From NCBI RefSeq assembly GCF_010548275.1, contig NZ_JAAGLT010000051.1:1-38419 (forward strand): a stretch of DNA of 38,419 bases, read 5' to 3'. Position numbers and translations under genes: made by a program. Shown here piece by piece: positions 1 through 8,703 of this stretch. The DNA comes from Streptomyces sp. SID12488 (GTDB lineage Bacteria > Actinomycetota > Actinomycetes > Streptomycetales > Streptomycetaceae). The notes under the pieces are model-generated. The model was not told the origin of the DNA and made no database searches. It was given only the letters and a program-made list of their open reading frames with translations. Numbering within the stretch: position 1 is the first letter of the stretch; each line of letters opens with the position of its first letter.

Positions 1-154
1 TCTCGGTTGGCTTCGCAACCCCGAGCTACCAAGAGGCCCTGCCTTCATGCCCGCAGCCGGCGGCAACCACCCGATCGAGACTCCCGTTCGACGCACACCC
101 CTCAAGATCGGAACGACAACAGCTACTAAGGCCGCTCCGGGCTGCCGGAGGCCG

Positions 155-645
155 GGATTCGGGTCGCTGGATGGGGAGTTGGAGGCGTTGTGTGCCTCGG
201 TGGACGATGCGTTCGCGCGTCCGCCATCGCGGGAGAACCTGCGGGCGATGCTGCGCGGTGCGCTGAGCGGGGTGCCGCGCAAAGAACCTGTGGCAGTTCG
301 CGAAGTTCGCGGAGGCATCCCAACCCTGACCGGCTGCAGGGCTTCCTGGCGAAGGCGGCCTGGGACACGGACCGGTTGCGGCACCGGGGGCGAGACTATG
401 CGGTCGCGGCCCTGGTGGACGAGGACGCGGTGCTGATCGCGGAGGAGACCGGCGATCTCAAGCCGTATGGGCCGCGACCGCGCGACCGATACCGTCGCCC
501 GAGCATGCCCGACCCTGCTGAAGGGCTCGGTTTCCGTTGTGGAGGTGGCTCGGCCATGTCGCCACCGCTCACACGACGAGCGACAAGGCCGCACCACCGG
601 CGAACTCGCCTGCTACCGCCGCGCAACCCCGCCCGAACCGGTGGT
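155..645 (+). pseudogene. IS701-like transposase relic, frameshifted and deleted
   Basis: Pieces of a DDE transposase can be read on the plus strand in alternating frames. Bases 155 to about 290 give an N-terminal segment with LDGELEALCASVDDAFAR and a conserved-looking RKE. After a frameshift, about 290-470 give LQGFLAKAAWDTDRLR and then DAVLIAEETGDLK, which resembles the IS701-type segment ending in VDETGFLKKG. A third piece at about 563-645 reads TTGELACYRR, like the later GELA-YRCY segment of such transposases. The core between the pieces and the whole C-terminus are missing, so it is inactive. It stops exactly at the 3' end of the convergent lipoprotein gene. Family assignment is from motif memory only. 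Confidence 0.6.
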
Positions 646-1319
646 CAGCAGGACTCCACGAGGGCGGGCGAGACGTAGATCGCGGACAGCACCCCGTCTC
701 CGTCCACCTGGACCGGGAAGGGGGCTGTTGTATCGATCAGCTCCAAGTCGTCGGGCAGGGATCGCAGCGGAATGTCTCCACCGAGGTAGACCACCGAAAC
801 CGTGCCCCGGCAGGCGCTGCTTTCCGGCGGCGCGGTATCGGGGACCCTGCCGTCCTGAGGACCGGCCTTGTGGGAGGTGACGCCGATCAGCGTGTACCGG
901 TACTCGTAGCGGGCCGGGTTGACGACAGTCGCCTCTCTTGTCTTCTCCACATCGACCCAGTAGTGGGCGAGTTTCACCGTGACTGCCTCGCACGGCCGCT
1001 GGATCGCCTCCGGGGTGAAGTTCAGCCCGGAGGAGTCCAGGGTCAGGCCCTTGGACCGGTATTCGCCGCTGCCGCTGCGCAGTTCCCTCAGATAGCCGGT
1101 CAGCCGCTCGACGTTCATGCCAGTGGTCTTCACGCACTCCGCGGGCGCGGCCGTCCTGGGGCTCTGCGTCGGAGTGGCCGGTCCGGGAGCTGCCGTGTAG
1201 TGAGCGAGCTCGGACGGGGAAGCCTGGGCGGCGGCCGGCTTGTCCTCCGAACACCCCGAGACCGTGAGGAGCGCTGCTACGGCGGCGGCCGGTATGAAGA
1301 ACTTGCGTGTGTTTCCCAA
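645..1319 (-). CDS. Putative secreted lipoprotein
   Basis: This encodes a 224-residue protein with a clear lipoprotein signal. A basic N-terminus (residues 1-6) is followed by a hydrophobic stretch (7-20) and a lipobox ending VSGC near residue 23, so the mature protein should be lipid-anchored outside the membrane. A Thr/Pro/Ala-rich linker leads into a soluble domain (about 60-224) with four cysteines, which could form disulfides. The start is TTG with a weak AGGG about 7 bases upstream; no ATG or GTG lies nearby in frame. I do not recognise the family. It has no obvious operon partner and is convergent with the transposase relic. Confidence 0.75.
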   Translation of the reverse strand: MGNTRKFFIPAAAVAALLTVSGCSEDKPAAAQASPSELAHYTAAPGPATPTQSPRTAAPAECVKTTGMNVERLTGYLRELRSGSGEYRSKGLTLDSSGLNFTPEAIQRPCEAVTVKLAHYWVDVEKTREATVVNPARYEYRYTLIGVTSHKAGPQDGRVPDTAPPESSACRGTVSVVYLGGDIPLRSLPDDLELIDTTAPFPVQVDGDGVLSAIYVSPALVESC

Positions 1320-1726
1320 GAGTTACCCTGCCTGCTTCGAGACTGCTTCGACTACTGGGCGAAGCCACAGTACGAGCTGGACTCCCATGTGGCCTTCGAC
1401 TTACGCCGGATGAGACGAGGGCGGGGTCGGCGATCCGCCTCTGCGAAGAGCGCCGTGACTCGAGTTCGTAACTGTCGCTGGCAGGATCGGCGCCCGACGT
1501 ACAGGCATTTCGGCGGCTGCTCAAGGAGCAAGCCGTGCGCCTACGGTCGGGCGCCGGCCTCCTCCATGCGCACCAGTCTGCGACCGCCGCCATGGACGCC
1601 GACCGGCATCTCTCGGCTCGCAGTGGTAGTTAGAGTCAGCTTTATGAACATCGTGTGGGCCACCGGCTGCCGGACGGCTGGGGCGGCCCCGGTCCCGGTC
1701 CCGGCAGCCGCGAAGGAGTTCGCCGC
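1320..1726. other. Intergenic region between lipoprotein and permease genes
   Basis: About 400 bases separate two divergent genes. I found no convincing open frame, hairpin or promoter pair in it beyond the ribosome binding site GAAGGAG at 1712-1718. Confidence 0.4.
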
Positions 1727-2494
1727 GTGACGCCTGAGGGCATGGCCGCCGTGTTCGCGGCCGGTGTGAGTGCAGGTGCTGTCAACGCCGTCGTCGGCTC
1801 CGGAACACTCATCACCTTCCCCGTTCTGCTCGCCACCGGCCTGACGCCCGTCACCGCGACGATCTCCAACGCGCTCGGGCTGATCCCCGGATCCATCAGC
1901 GGAGCCATCGGCTACCGGAAGGAACTCAAGGGGCAGGGCCGGCGCCTCCTGAAACTGAGCGTCGGCGCCCTGTTGGGCGGCCTCACGGGCGCCACACTCC
2001 TGCTGGCCCTGCCTGCCTCCGCGTTCGAGATGATCGTGCCGGCCCTGGTGGGCCTGGCCCTCGTCCTGGTCGCGCTGCAGCCCCTGATCAGCAGGAGCGT
2101 GCGACGCCGCCGCAGCCGCACCGGCCACTCCGGCCACCGCGACGGTGGCCCGCTGCTGTTCACCGGCCTGACCCTCGCGAGCGTCTACGGCGGCTACTTC
2201 GCCGCCGCCCAGGGGATCATCTACATGTCCCTGATGGGCATGCTCCTCGACGAGACGCTGCAACGCCTCAACGCCGCGAAGAACGTCCTGGCCGCCGTGG
2301 TCAACACCGTCGCCGCGGTCTTCTTCCTCTTCGTGGCGGACTTCGACTGGACGGCCGTATCGCTGATCGCAGTGGGTTCCGCGATCGGCGGCCAGATCGG
2401 AGCCACCGTGGGCCGCCGCTTCAGTCCCGCGGTACTGCGGACCCTCATCGTGACGATCGGTACCGTGGCCATCGTTCAGTTGCTGCTGAAGTGA
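1727..2494 (+). CDS. TauE/SafE family membrane permease
   Basis: This 255-residue polytopic membrane protein has the layout of the TauE/SafE (sulfite exporter) family, which moves small sulfur-containing or organic anions across the cytoplasmic membrane. The first helix carries AGVSAGAVNAVVGSGTL, the family's Gly-rich first repeat. A short basic loop (about residues 60-70 and 120-135) follows, and the second half opens with GGYFAAAQGI, the equivalent repeat. Seven or eight hydrophobic segments are visible. The GTG at 1727 is chosen because GAAGGAG lies 8 bases upstream; an in-frame ATG at 1655 would add 24 Gly/Pro-rich residues unlike a membrane-protein N-terminus. It is convergent with the rhamnosidase gene, 22 bases apart. 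The substrate cannot be predicted. Confidence 0.88.
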   Translation: MTPEGMAAVFAAGVSAGAVNAVVGSGTLITFPVLLATGLTPVTATISNALGLIPGSISGAIGYRKELKGQGRRLLKLSVGALLGGLTGATLLLALPASAFEMIVPALVGLALVLVALQPLISRSVRRRRSRTGHSGHRDGGPLLFTGLTLASVYGGYFAAAQGIIYMSLMGMLLDETLQRLNAAKNVLAAVVNTVAAVFFLFVADFDWTAVSLIAVGSAIGGQIGATVGRRFSPAVLRTLIVTIGTVAIVQLLLK

Positions 2495-2516
2495 GCCGTC
2501 GGAACAGGCGTGCGGG

Positions 2517-5500
2517 TCACGTGGTGAAGCGGTGGCTGCCGGACCCGACCCGGTACACCACGCAGCCGTCCTCCTGCCGCAGCAACGTCGCGCGGGTGTG
2601 GGTGACCTTCTCCGGAGCAGCCGCCGGAATCCATACTTCGGCGGTCGTGTTGGGCGGCACGGAGCAAGTGAGGGCGAAGCCGCCGGCACGCTGATGCCAG
2701 CGTGTGGAGACCGGGCCGTAGACCGAGGCGAACGTGGCACGGGCGGTGGTGACGTCGCCGCCCGGGCGCGGACGGACGACGATCTCGCGGTAGCCGGGGC
2801 GGCCCGCCGAGATCCCGGCGATGTTCGTGTACATCCACTCCCCCACCGAGCCGTAGGCGTAGTGGTTGAAGGAGTTCATGCCCGCGTCCTGGAAGCTGCC
2901 GTCGGGCCGGATGGAGTCCCAGCGTTCCCACATGGTGGTGGCGCCCCTGTCGATCTGGTAGCCCCAGCTGGGGAAGGAGCGCTGCTGGAGCAGCTGGTAC
3001 GCGACGTCGGTGTGGCCGGTGTCGGTGAGGACGGGCAGTAGCCGGGGCGTGCCGAGGAATCCCGTCGACAGGTGCCAGTCCTTGGCCTTGATGAGCGCGA
3101 CGAGACGGTCGGCTGCCGCCCCCCGCAGCGCGTCCGGCAGCAGGTTCATCGACAGGGCGAGGACATAGGCCGTCTGCGTGTCACCCTTCACCCTGCCGTC
3201 GGCGGTGACGTAGGCGTTCTGGAACGCTGTCCGTATGCGCGTGAAGAGGTCGAGGTAGGGGGTGGCGTCCTTGCCCAGTTCGTGGGCCATCCGGGCCGCG
3301 AGGTCGGCGCTGTGGGCGAAGCAGGCCGTGGAAATGACGTCCTTGGGCGTCTCGTCGGAGACGTTCAGCCAGTCGCCGTAGCCCGCGTCCGGCCGCAACA
3401 GGCCGGTGCTGTTCCTCTCCAGGTACGTCAGCCATGCCTGGATGGACGGCCAGGCATCCTCCAGGACCTGCCGGTCCCCGTACGCCTGGTACAGGGACCA
3501 GGGAACCGTGACGCCGGCGTCGCCCCATCCGGCGACGCCGTTGCCGACCGTGCCGACCATCGGCGCGACGTCGGTGAAGGCGCCCTGTGCGGTCTGGGCA
3601 TCGCGCAGGTCCACGAGCCACTTGGTGAGGAAGCGGGCCGATTCCATGGTGTACGCGGCCGTGGGTGCGAAGACGTTGATGTCACCCGTCCACCCGAGGC
3701 GCTCGTCGCGCGCGGGGGTGTCCGTCGGTACGGAGAGGAAGTTGCCGCGCTGCCCCCAAGTGATGTTGCTGTGCAGCTTGTTGAGCATCGGGACGTCGGT
3801 CTCGAACTCGAAGGTGAAGGGCGCGGAGGTGTGCATGACGCGACCTGTCACGGCATTTACCGAGGGGGTGCCGGGGAACCCGGTCACCTCGACATAGCGG
3901 AAGCCGTGGAAGGTGAAGCGCGGCTCGTACGTCTCCTCGCCACCGCCCTTGAGGGTGTACGTGTCGGTGGCCGTGGCGGTGCGCAGGTTCGCGGTGTACA
4001 GGGTGCCGTCCGGGTTGAGGACCTCGGCGTGCCTGAGCCGTACGGTCGATCCCGCGTCGCCCGAGACACGCAGCCGTACCGAACCGACCATGTTCTGGCC
4101 GAGATCGAAGACGAAGACGCCCGGCCTGGGTTCGGTAACCGCCTTGGCCGGGAGTTCCTTGGCCACCCGGACCGGCCCGTCCAGCTGCGCGACGATCAGG
4201 TCGGGAGCCGCGTCGCCGGCCGTACGGACGTCGAGCCAGGTCCGGTCGTCGAAGCCGGGTGAGGTCCAGCCGGAGGTCTCCTTGCGCGCGTCGTACGTCT
4301 CGCCGCTCAGCAGGTCGGCGGAGACGATCGGCCCGGAGGTGGCTCGCCAGTCCGTGTCCGAGGTGATGCGCTCGCTCGTTCCGTCGGCGTACTGGACCTC
4401 CAACTGCGCGAGCAGCGCCGGGCGTTCGCCGTACTGGTGAGGTCCGAACATCCCGACGTTGCCCGCGTACCAGCCCGGCGCCACCCATGCGCCGATGGCG
4501 TTGGCGCCGGGGCGCAGGAGCTTGGTGACGTCGTACGTCTGGTACTGGACGCGTTCGCGGTAGTCGGTCCAGCCGGGAGCGAGCTGGTCGCGGCCCACGC
4601 GGTGACCGTTGAGGTGGGCCTCGTACAGGCCGAGAGCCGTGGCGTACAGGCGGGCGCTCGCCACCTTCTTGCGAGGGAGCCTGAACTCGTGCCGTAACTG
4701 GTTCGCGGCGAACGACGCCGCAACGACCCTTCCCCAAGGCCCTGTTCCCCAGAGCGCGGCCACCTTCGCCGCGGGCCAGCCGCTGTCGTCGAAGTCCGCC
4801 CCACGCCAGTCGGCGGCGGGTTCCTGGTTCGTCGATTTCCAGGAGGCGTCGGTGACGATCCGCTGCTCGCCGGAGGCTGTGTGGACCGTGAGGACGGCGA
4901 CCAGTCCCGCGGGTCCCACGCTCGCGTTGGCCGCCGAGACCGCCAGGACGTTCTTGCCCGAACGCACCTGGGCGAGAACGTCGAGAACGGTTGGCCGGCG
5001 CCAGTTCTCGAACTCCGTCGCAAGGTCGGTGCCAGCGACCTCGACGCCGTTCACCGAGACGGCGAAAACGTTGTCAGCGCTGATGGCGAGCGTCGCGGCC
5101 GTGATCCGGTCCGGGAGATCTACGGCACGACGGAACCAACGGGTGCCTGCGGGCGCACTGTTGGCGGGCTCACCCTCGGGGAACCAGATCCACGCGGAGC
5201 CCGCCAGCGAGGGCGCGTCGGTGAGGGCCGCAGGGGCGGAGACCCACTGCGCGGTCCACTGCGCGGCATCCATGAGACCGGTCTCCCACCACGCCGGCGC
5301 GCTCCAGCCGGAGGCGCCGCCGTCGGCGTCCCACACCCGCACGGACCAGAAGTAACGCGTACGCGGCTTGAGTTGAGGCCCGGCGTACGGGACGAGGACC
5401 GACTCGCCGGAGGTGATCTTTCCGCTGTCCCAGACGTCCGGGTGCGACAAGCGCGACGTGCTGGAGGCGACACGGATCCGGTAGGCGCTCTGGCTCCCGC

Positions 5501-5729
5501 CCGGCTTGTCCGAGGCCAACGGCCAGCTCAGTCGCGGTCGTTGGGTGTCGAGTCCCAGGGGGTGCCGGACGTACTCGACGGTCGGCGTGGTGACACGCAG
5601 GGTGCCGCGGTGCGTACTCCCCGAGGCCTGTGTGGAAGCCTGTGCGGCCCCCGCTGATCCCGCGTCGGTGGCCACGGCGGCGGCCACTGTGGCGGTCGCG
5701 GCCGCCAGGATGTTCCTCCTGCTGATCAT
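2517..5729 (-). CDS. Secreted GH78 alpha-L-rhamnosidase with CBM67
   Basis: This 1070-residue exported glycosidase removes terminal alpha-L-rhamnose from plant polysaccharides, gum arabic-type glycans or glycosides by an inverting mechanism. A Tat-type signal begins MISRRNIL, followed by an Ala-rich stretch to about residue 33. Domains in order are a fibronectin-like N-terminal domain (about 50-155), a rhamnose-binding CBM67-like domain (about 170-345), a beta-sandwich (about 350-540), the (alpha/alpha)6 catalytic barrel (about 640-975) and a C-terminal beta domain. The likely general acid is Glu676 in DERLGWTGD and the general base Glu935 in TMWERW. From memory, the Streptomyces avermitilis enzyme SaRha78A uses Glu636 and Glu895. 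The offset of 40 also places Asp219, Asn220 and Pro273 on its CBM67 calcium-site residues, and 1070 minus 40 is its length. GAGGGG stands 6 bases before the ATG, and a LacI-type palindrome lies just upstream. Confidence 0.96.
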   Translation of the reverse strand: MISRRNILAAATATVAAAVATDAGSAGAAQASTQASGSTHRGTLRVTTPTVEYVRHPLGLDTQRPRLSWPLASDKPGGSQSAYRIRVASSTSRLSHPDVWDSGKITSGESVLVPYAGPQLKPRTRYFWSVRVWDADGGASGWSAPAWWETGLMDAAQWTAQWVSAPAALTDAPSLAGSAWIWFPEGEPANSAPAGTRWFRRAVDLPDRITAATLAISADNVFAVSVNGVEVAGTDLATEFENWRRPTVLDVLAQVRSGKNVLAVSAANASVGPAGLVAVLTVHTASGEQRIVTDASWKSTNQEPAADWRGADFDDSGWPAAKVAALWGTGPWGRVVAASFAANQLRHEFRLPRKKVASARLYATALGLYEAHLNGHRVGRDQLAPGWTDYRERVQYQTYDVTKLLRPGANAIGAWVAPGWYAGNVGMFGPHQYGERPALLAQLEVQYADGTSERITSDTDWRATSGPIVSADLLSGETYDARKETSGWTSPGFDDRTWLDVRTAGDAAPDLIVAQLDGPVRVAKELPAKAVTEPRPGVFVFDLGQNMVGSVRLRVSGDAGSTVRLRHAEVLNPDGTLYTANLRTATATDTYTLKGGGEETYEPRFTFHGFRYVEVTGFPGTPSVNAVTGRVMHTSAPFTFEFETDVPMLNKLHSNITWGQRGNFLSVPTDTPARDERLGWTGDINVFAPTAAYTMESARFLTKWLVDLRDAQTAQGAFTDVAPMVGTVGNGVAGWGDAGVTVPWSLYQAYGDRQVLEDAWPSIQAWLTYLERNSTGLLRPDAGYGDWLNVSDETPKDVISTACFAHSADLAARMAHELGKDATPYLDLFTRIRTAFQNAYVTADGRVKGDTQTAYVLALSMNLLPDALRGAAADRLVALIKAKDWHLSTGFLGTPRLLPVLTDTGHTDVAYQLLQQRSFPSWGYQIDRGATTMWERWDSIRPDGSFQDAGMNSFNHYAYGSVGEWMYTNIAGISAGRPGYREIVVRPRPGGDVTTARATFASVYGPVSTRWHQRAGGFALTCSVPPNTTAEVWIPAAAPEKVTHTRATLLRQEDGCVVYRVGSGSHRFTT

Positions 5730-5752
5730 TACGGCCCCTCACATAGAAACGA

Positions 5753-5764
5753 TGAATCGATTCA
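5753..5764. promoter_or_regulatory. LacI-family operator-like palindrome before rhamnosidase
   Basis: TGAATCGATTCA is a perfect 12-base palindrome with a central CG, the usual form of LacI/GalR-family operators. It ends 24 bases upstream of the rhamnosidase start codon, where a bound repressor would block transcription or its start. Inference: sugar-inducible control of the rhamnosidase. No LacI-family regulator gene lies in this window. Confidence 0.6.
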
Positions 5765-5882
5765 CGGCGGTGAACGTAGGGGCGTACGAGGCAGGGGTCA
5801 ATGGAACGCACAGGAATTTCCTGACGGGCCGTCGGGTGGGCAGAAGTGGTCGGCGGTGCCCGACGCGTCCCCGGCGTTGACA

Positions 5883-5898
5883 ATTGAACGGTTTCAAT
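5883..5898. promoter_or_regulatory. Second, imperfect LacI-type palindrome
   Basis: ATTGAACGGTTTCAAT has 6-base inverted arms (ATTGAA/TTCAAT) around an asymmetric centre. It resembles a LacI-family site and lies about 130 bases upstream of the first palindrome, relative to the rhamnosidase gene. It could be an auxiliary operator or a site for an unrelated promoter. Confidence 0.35.
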
Positions 5899-6223
5899 CG
5901 CAGCAGCACACCCGCTTGAAGGATCCCGCAGACATCCGGACCGTGAGGAGGACCAGGTAGCCGAAGCGGGGCGCGTGGACGAAGGGGTCCACCTGCGGCG
6001 GCACGTCCCGGTACGCCCGAGCCGACCAGGCGCCCCTCCTTCGCCACTCCGCCACAGCCCACGAACGCTGCGGTGCCATGCGAGGCCCCGGACGCAGACA
6101 TCACCCCGCCCCTGCCTGGACGCGACAGACCCTGCCCGCCGCCCCCGACCGGTCAGCACTCGGGCAGTGCATTGGTATGGACCTGCCCACGGTCAGACGC
6201 TACGCTCTGCCGAGCCACACGCG
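5899..6223. other. Intergenic region between rhamnosidase and protease genes
   Basis: A stretch of over 300 bases between two divergent secreted-enzyme genes. It has open frames in both directions, but none with a ribosome binding site or recognisable protein. It probably holds the two promoters, and possibly remnants of a lost gene. Confidence 0.35.
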
Positions 6224-6237
6224 TGAGAGCGCTCTCA
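6224..6237. promoter_or_regulatory. CebR/CelR-like operator before the secreted protease
   Basis: TGAGAGCGCTCTCA is a perfect 14-base palindrome. It differs from the known cello-oligosaccharide repressor site of Streptomyces CebR and Thermobifida CelR (TGGGAGCGCTCCCA) at one symmetric pair of positions. It lies about 51 bases upstream of the protease start codon, a normal place for an operator. The match to the operator class is seen in the sequence; control by CebR itself is inference. Confidence 0.6.
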
Positions 6238-6288
6238 TTGCACCTCCGTTCCATCCCCACCTTGCTGGAACAACGAAGGGCAACTCCC

Positions 6289-7446
6289 TTGAGACGCACG
6301 ACGATTCCGCGCGCCTGTCTGGCCGCGCTGCTCATGTTCGGCACGTTCGCGACGGCAGGCTCGCTGCCTGCCTCCGCCAGCGACTCTCCCTCCACCACGG
6401 AAGCACCCGCCTCCGCGGGGCTTCTCTCCGCCATGCAGCGCGACCTGGGCCTGTCAAAAACCCAGGCCGTGGCGCGCATCGCCGCGGAGAAGGCGGCGAC
6501 GGCCGCCGAACCGAAGGCCCGCCGGGCCGCGGGAGCCTCGTACGGCGGCTCCTGGTTCGACGCCCCGAGCGGAAAACTGACCGTCGGCGTCACCCGCGAC
6601 GCCTCCTCGACGACCCTCCGCGCCGTACGGGTCACCGGCGCGACCGTCCGCACCGTCACACACACCGCACGACAACTCGCCGCGACCCAGGCTCGCCTGG
6701 AGAAGCTGTCCGTTCCCGCGGGGGTCAGCAGTTGGCACGCCGATCCGAAAGCAGGCTCGGTTGTCGTGAGTGTTGTCACCGGTCAGCGCGACGACAACGA
6801 TGTCGAGCGGTTCCTCGACCGCGCCCATGAAGCCGGGCCCGTCACCGTGGAGGAGACGTCGAGCGCACCCACGACCTTCGCCGCCGGAACTGTCGGCGGC
6901 GACCCTTACTACACGGGCAACATCCGCTGTTCCATAGGGTTTTCGGTGTACGGCGGATTCGTGACCGCCGGACACTGCGGACAGGCGGGTGCCGGGGTCA
7001 GCGGCTGGGACGGCTCCTACATCGGCAACTTCCAGGGCTCCTCGTTCCCCGGCAACGACTACGCCTGGGTCAACGTGGGCAGCGGCTGGTGGACCGTACC
7101 GGTCGTGCTCGGCTGGGGCACGGTGTCCGACCAGTTGGTGCGCGGCTCGGCCGTGGCGCCCGTCGGCGCGTCCATCTGCCGTTCAGGATCGACCTCGCAC
7201 TGGCACTGCGGGACGGTCCAGGCACACAACGAGACCGTCAACTACAGCCAGGGTCCGGTGTATCAGATGACCAAGACCAGCGTCTGCGCCGAACCCGGCG
7301 ACTCCGGCGGCTCGTTCATCAGCGGTGACCAGGCACAGGGCGTGACCTCCGGCGGCTGGGGCAACTGCGCCACCGGCGGCCAGACCTGGTTCCAGCCCGT
7401 CAACGAAATTCTCAGCCGTTACGGACTGACGCTGCACACAGCCTGA
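6289..7446 (+). CDS. Secreted S1 (streptogrisin / alpha-lytic type) serine protease
   Basis: This encodes a 385-residue pre-pro-protease. Residues 1-30 form a signal peptide ending near ASA, and about 31-200 form the propeptide that typically chaperones folding in this family. The mature chymotrypsin-like domain begins near TVGGDPYY (about 201). The catalytic triad is His229 in TAGHCG, Asp257 in GNDYAW and Ser339 in GDSGGS. Cysteine pairs flank the active-site His (C214/C230) and Ser (C333/C360), as in streptogrisins. TTG is the chosen start: GAAGGG lies 8 bases upstream and it begins a proper signal peptide, whereas an upstream ATG at 6073 would add 72 implausible residues and run through the operator. 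A strong terminator follows 17 bases after the stop. Its substrate is extracellular protein; the exact specificity is not clear. Confidence 0.95.
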   Translation: MRRTTIPRACLAALLMFGTFATAGSLPASASDSPSTTEAPASAGLLSAMQRDLGLSKTQAVARIAAEKAATAAEPKARRAAGASYGGSWFDAPSGKLTVGVTRDASSTTLRAVRVTGATVRTVTHTARQLAATQARLEKLSVPAGVSSWHADPKAGSVVVSVVTGQRDDNDVERFLDRAHEAGPVTVEETSSAPTTFAAGTVGGDPYYTGNIRCSIGFSVYGGFVTAGHCGQAGAGVSGWDGSYIGNFQGSSFPGNDYAWVNVGSGWWTVPVVLGWGTVSDQLVRGSAVAPVGASICRSGSTSHWHCGTVQAHNETVNYSQGPVYQMTKTSVCAEPGDSGGSFISGDQAQGVTSGGWGNCATGGQTWFQPVNEILSRYGLTLHTA

Positions 7447-7463
7447 CGAACCATCACCACGAG

Positions 7464-7497
7464 GGCGGGCTCCGCCGGTTGGCCGGCGGAGCCCGCC
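7464..7497 (+). terminator. Strong hairpin terminator after the protease gene
   Basis: A perfect 15-base-pair stem (7464-7478 with 7483-7497) closes on a 4-base loop, 17 bases after the protease stop. There is no T tract, which is common for Streptomyces terminators. Confidence 0.85.
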
Positions 7498-7499
7498 TG

Positions 7500-8072
7500 G
7501 CATCTCGGCAGACTCTCCGAATCCCCCACCCACATGCTGTCCAACTGCTCGCCCAGCAGGAATTCGAGCGGGCCTCCCCCGAGCAGCAGGCCGGCGGAGA
7601 CACACGTCTGTTGCGTGGCGCGACCGCTGAGACGTGCGGCATCGACGTAGACGTAGGTGTCGTAGGCGGTCGGCGCGTTGATCCGGATGTCAGTGCGGCC
7701 TGGCCGGTGCAGGATCGCGGACGGGAAGGCCTGGGCGCCCAGGGACAGGATCGCTCTGCCCGGCGTCCAGGGAGAGACAGCGAGCGCCAAGAAGACATAC
7801 CCGGACAACCGCGATCCCCCGGTCCAGATGCAGCGTTGTCCGATGCTGATCAGAGACCCTGCCGTGTGACCAGCCTTGGCTGCCTTGGGTAGTTGACCAG
7901 CACCGCTCGGCGTGGACCAACACAGTCCGATGGTTGTCCTGGTCGGTGGTTTCGTGCGGTGACGGACTCGCCTGTTGACTCCGGGCGGCAGGCGCGCGGG
8001 GCTGTTCGGGGCCCTCGGGGAGAGGTTCCCGGTGGTGTCCGTCAGGAAGGGCGGCTCGGGCCCGGGGCGGAC
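7500..8072. other. Region without a supportable gene
   Basis: Several overlapping open frames exist on both strands, including a 129-codon minus-strand frame (7419-7808) that runs through the terminator into the protease gene. None has a convincing ribosome binding site, signal or recognisable domain. I take the region to be decayed or non-coding DNA next to the truncated genes that follow. Confidence 0.45.
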
Positions 8073-8366
8073 TCAGATCCAGACGGGCGCGTGATCCTCG
8101 GAGTAGCGGGCGCCGAATCCGCCGTGCGGCAGGATCTCGTCGATCATGGCGAGGTCGGACCCGGTCAGAGGGACGTCGACGGCGCCGGTGTTCTCCTCGA
8201 TGCGCTGGACGCTGCGGGTGCCGGGGATCGGCACGACGTGCTCGCCCCGGGTGAGCAGCCAGGCCAGGGCCAGCTGAGAGACGGTGATGCCCTTGGTCGC
8301 GGCCAGGCCGCCGAGCTTGCCCACTGCCTCGACGCGGATGATGCGCGCGCGGTTCTCCGCTTTGAT
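8073..8366 (-). pseudogene. Aldo/keto reductase, C-terminal fragment
   Basis: Only the last 95 or so residues of an aldo/keto reductase remain. They include SQLALAWLL, HVVPIPGTRSVQRIEEN and the closing LTGSDLAMIDEI, which form the last helices and NADPH-binding loop of the (beta/alpha)8 barrel. The catalytic Asp-Tyr-Lys-His part is gone. Immediately upstream the sequence passes into an SDR fragment, so two unrelated enzyme ends have been joined by deletion. Confidence 0.8.
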
Positions 8367-8474
8367 CTGCGCGTGATATCCGGCCTGGCACGTATCGCCA
8401 CCGGTTTCCGTTCGGTCATGGTCCGCCACCGACATACCCACGCCCCTTGCCCGTCTCCCGGCCGCATCCTCGCT

Positions 8475-8620
8475 GTCAGAGACGCTCTGGCGCCGTCCAG
8501 GATAAGGTCCTGGCCCACGCGAAGGCGGAGGCATCGCAGGCCAGGTACACGACGGCTTCCGCGACCTCCTCGGGCAGGCCCATGCGACCCAGCGGGATGC
8601 CGGAGCTGATCGCCTGCCGG
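8475..8620 (-). pseudogene. Short-chain dehydrogenase, C-terminal fragment with frameshift
   Basis: The minus strand reads IPLGRMGLPEEVAEAVVYLA and DASAFA, the conserved C-terminal part of classical SDR enzymes. One base is then missing, and the expected VGQDLILDGA continues in the next frame. The Rossmann N-terminus and the Ser-Tyr-Lys active site are absent. It is a dead fragment beside the 5' end of the AraC gene. Confidence 0.8.
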
Positions 8621-8703
8621 GCAGGCCGAGCGGGCAGGCCGGACCAGCTGCGGTTCCGCTGTACGGTTTCCAGCCCCCGGTCGGTACTCCGTACGGCCTC
8701 GAG

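Noticed and set aside
7419..7808. 129-codon minus-strand frame after the protease gene
   Set aside because: It crosses the protease terminator and stop, has no ribosome binding site or recognisable domain.
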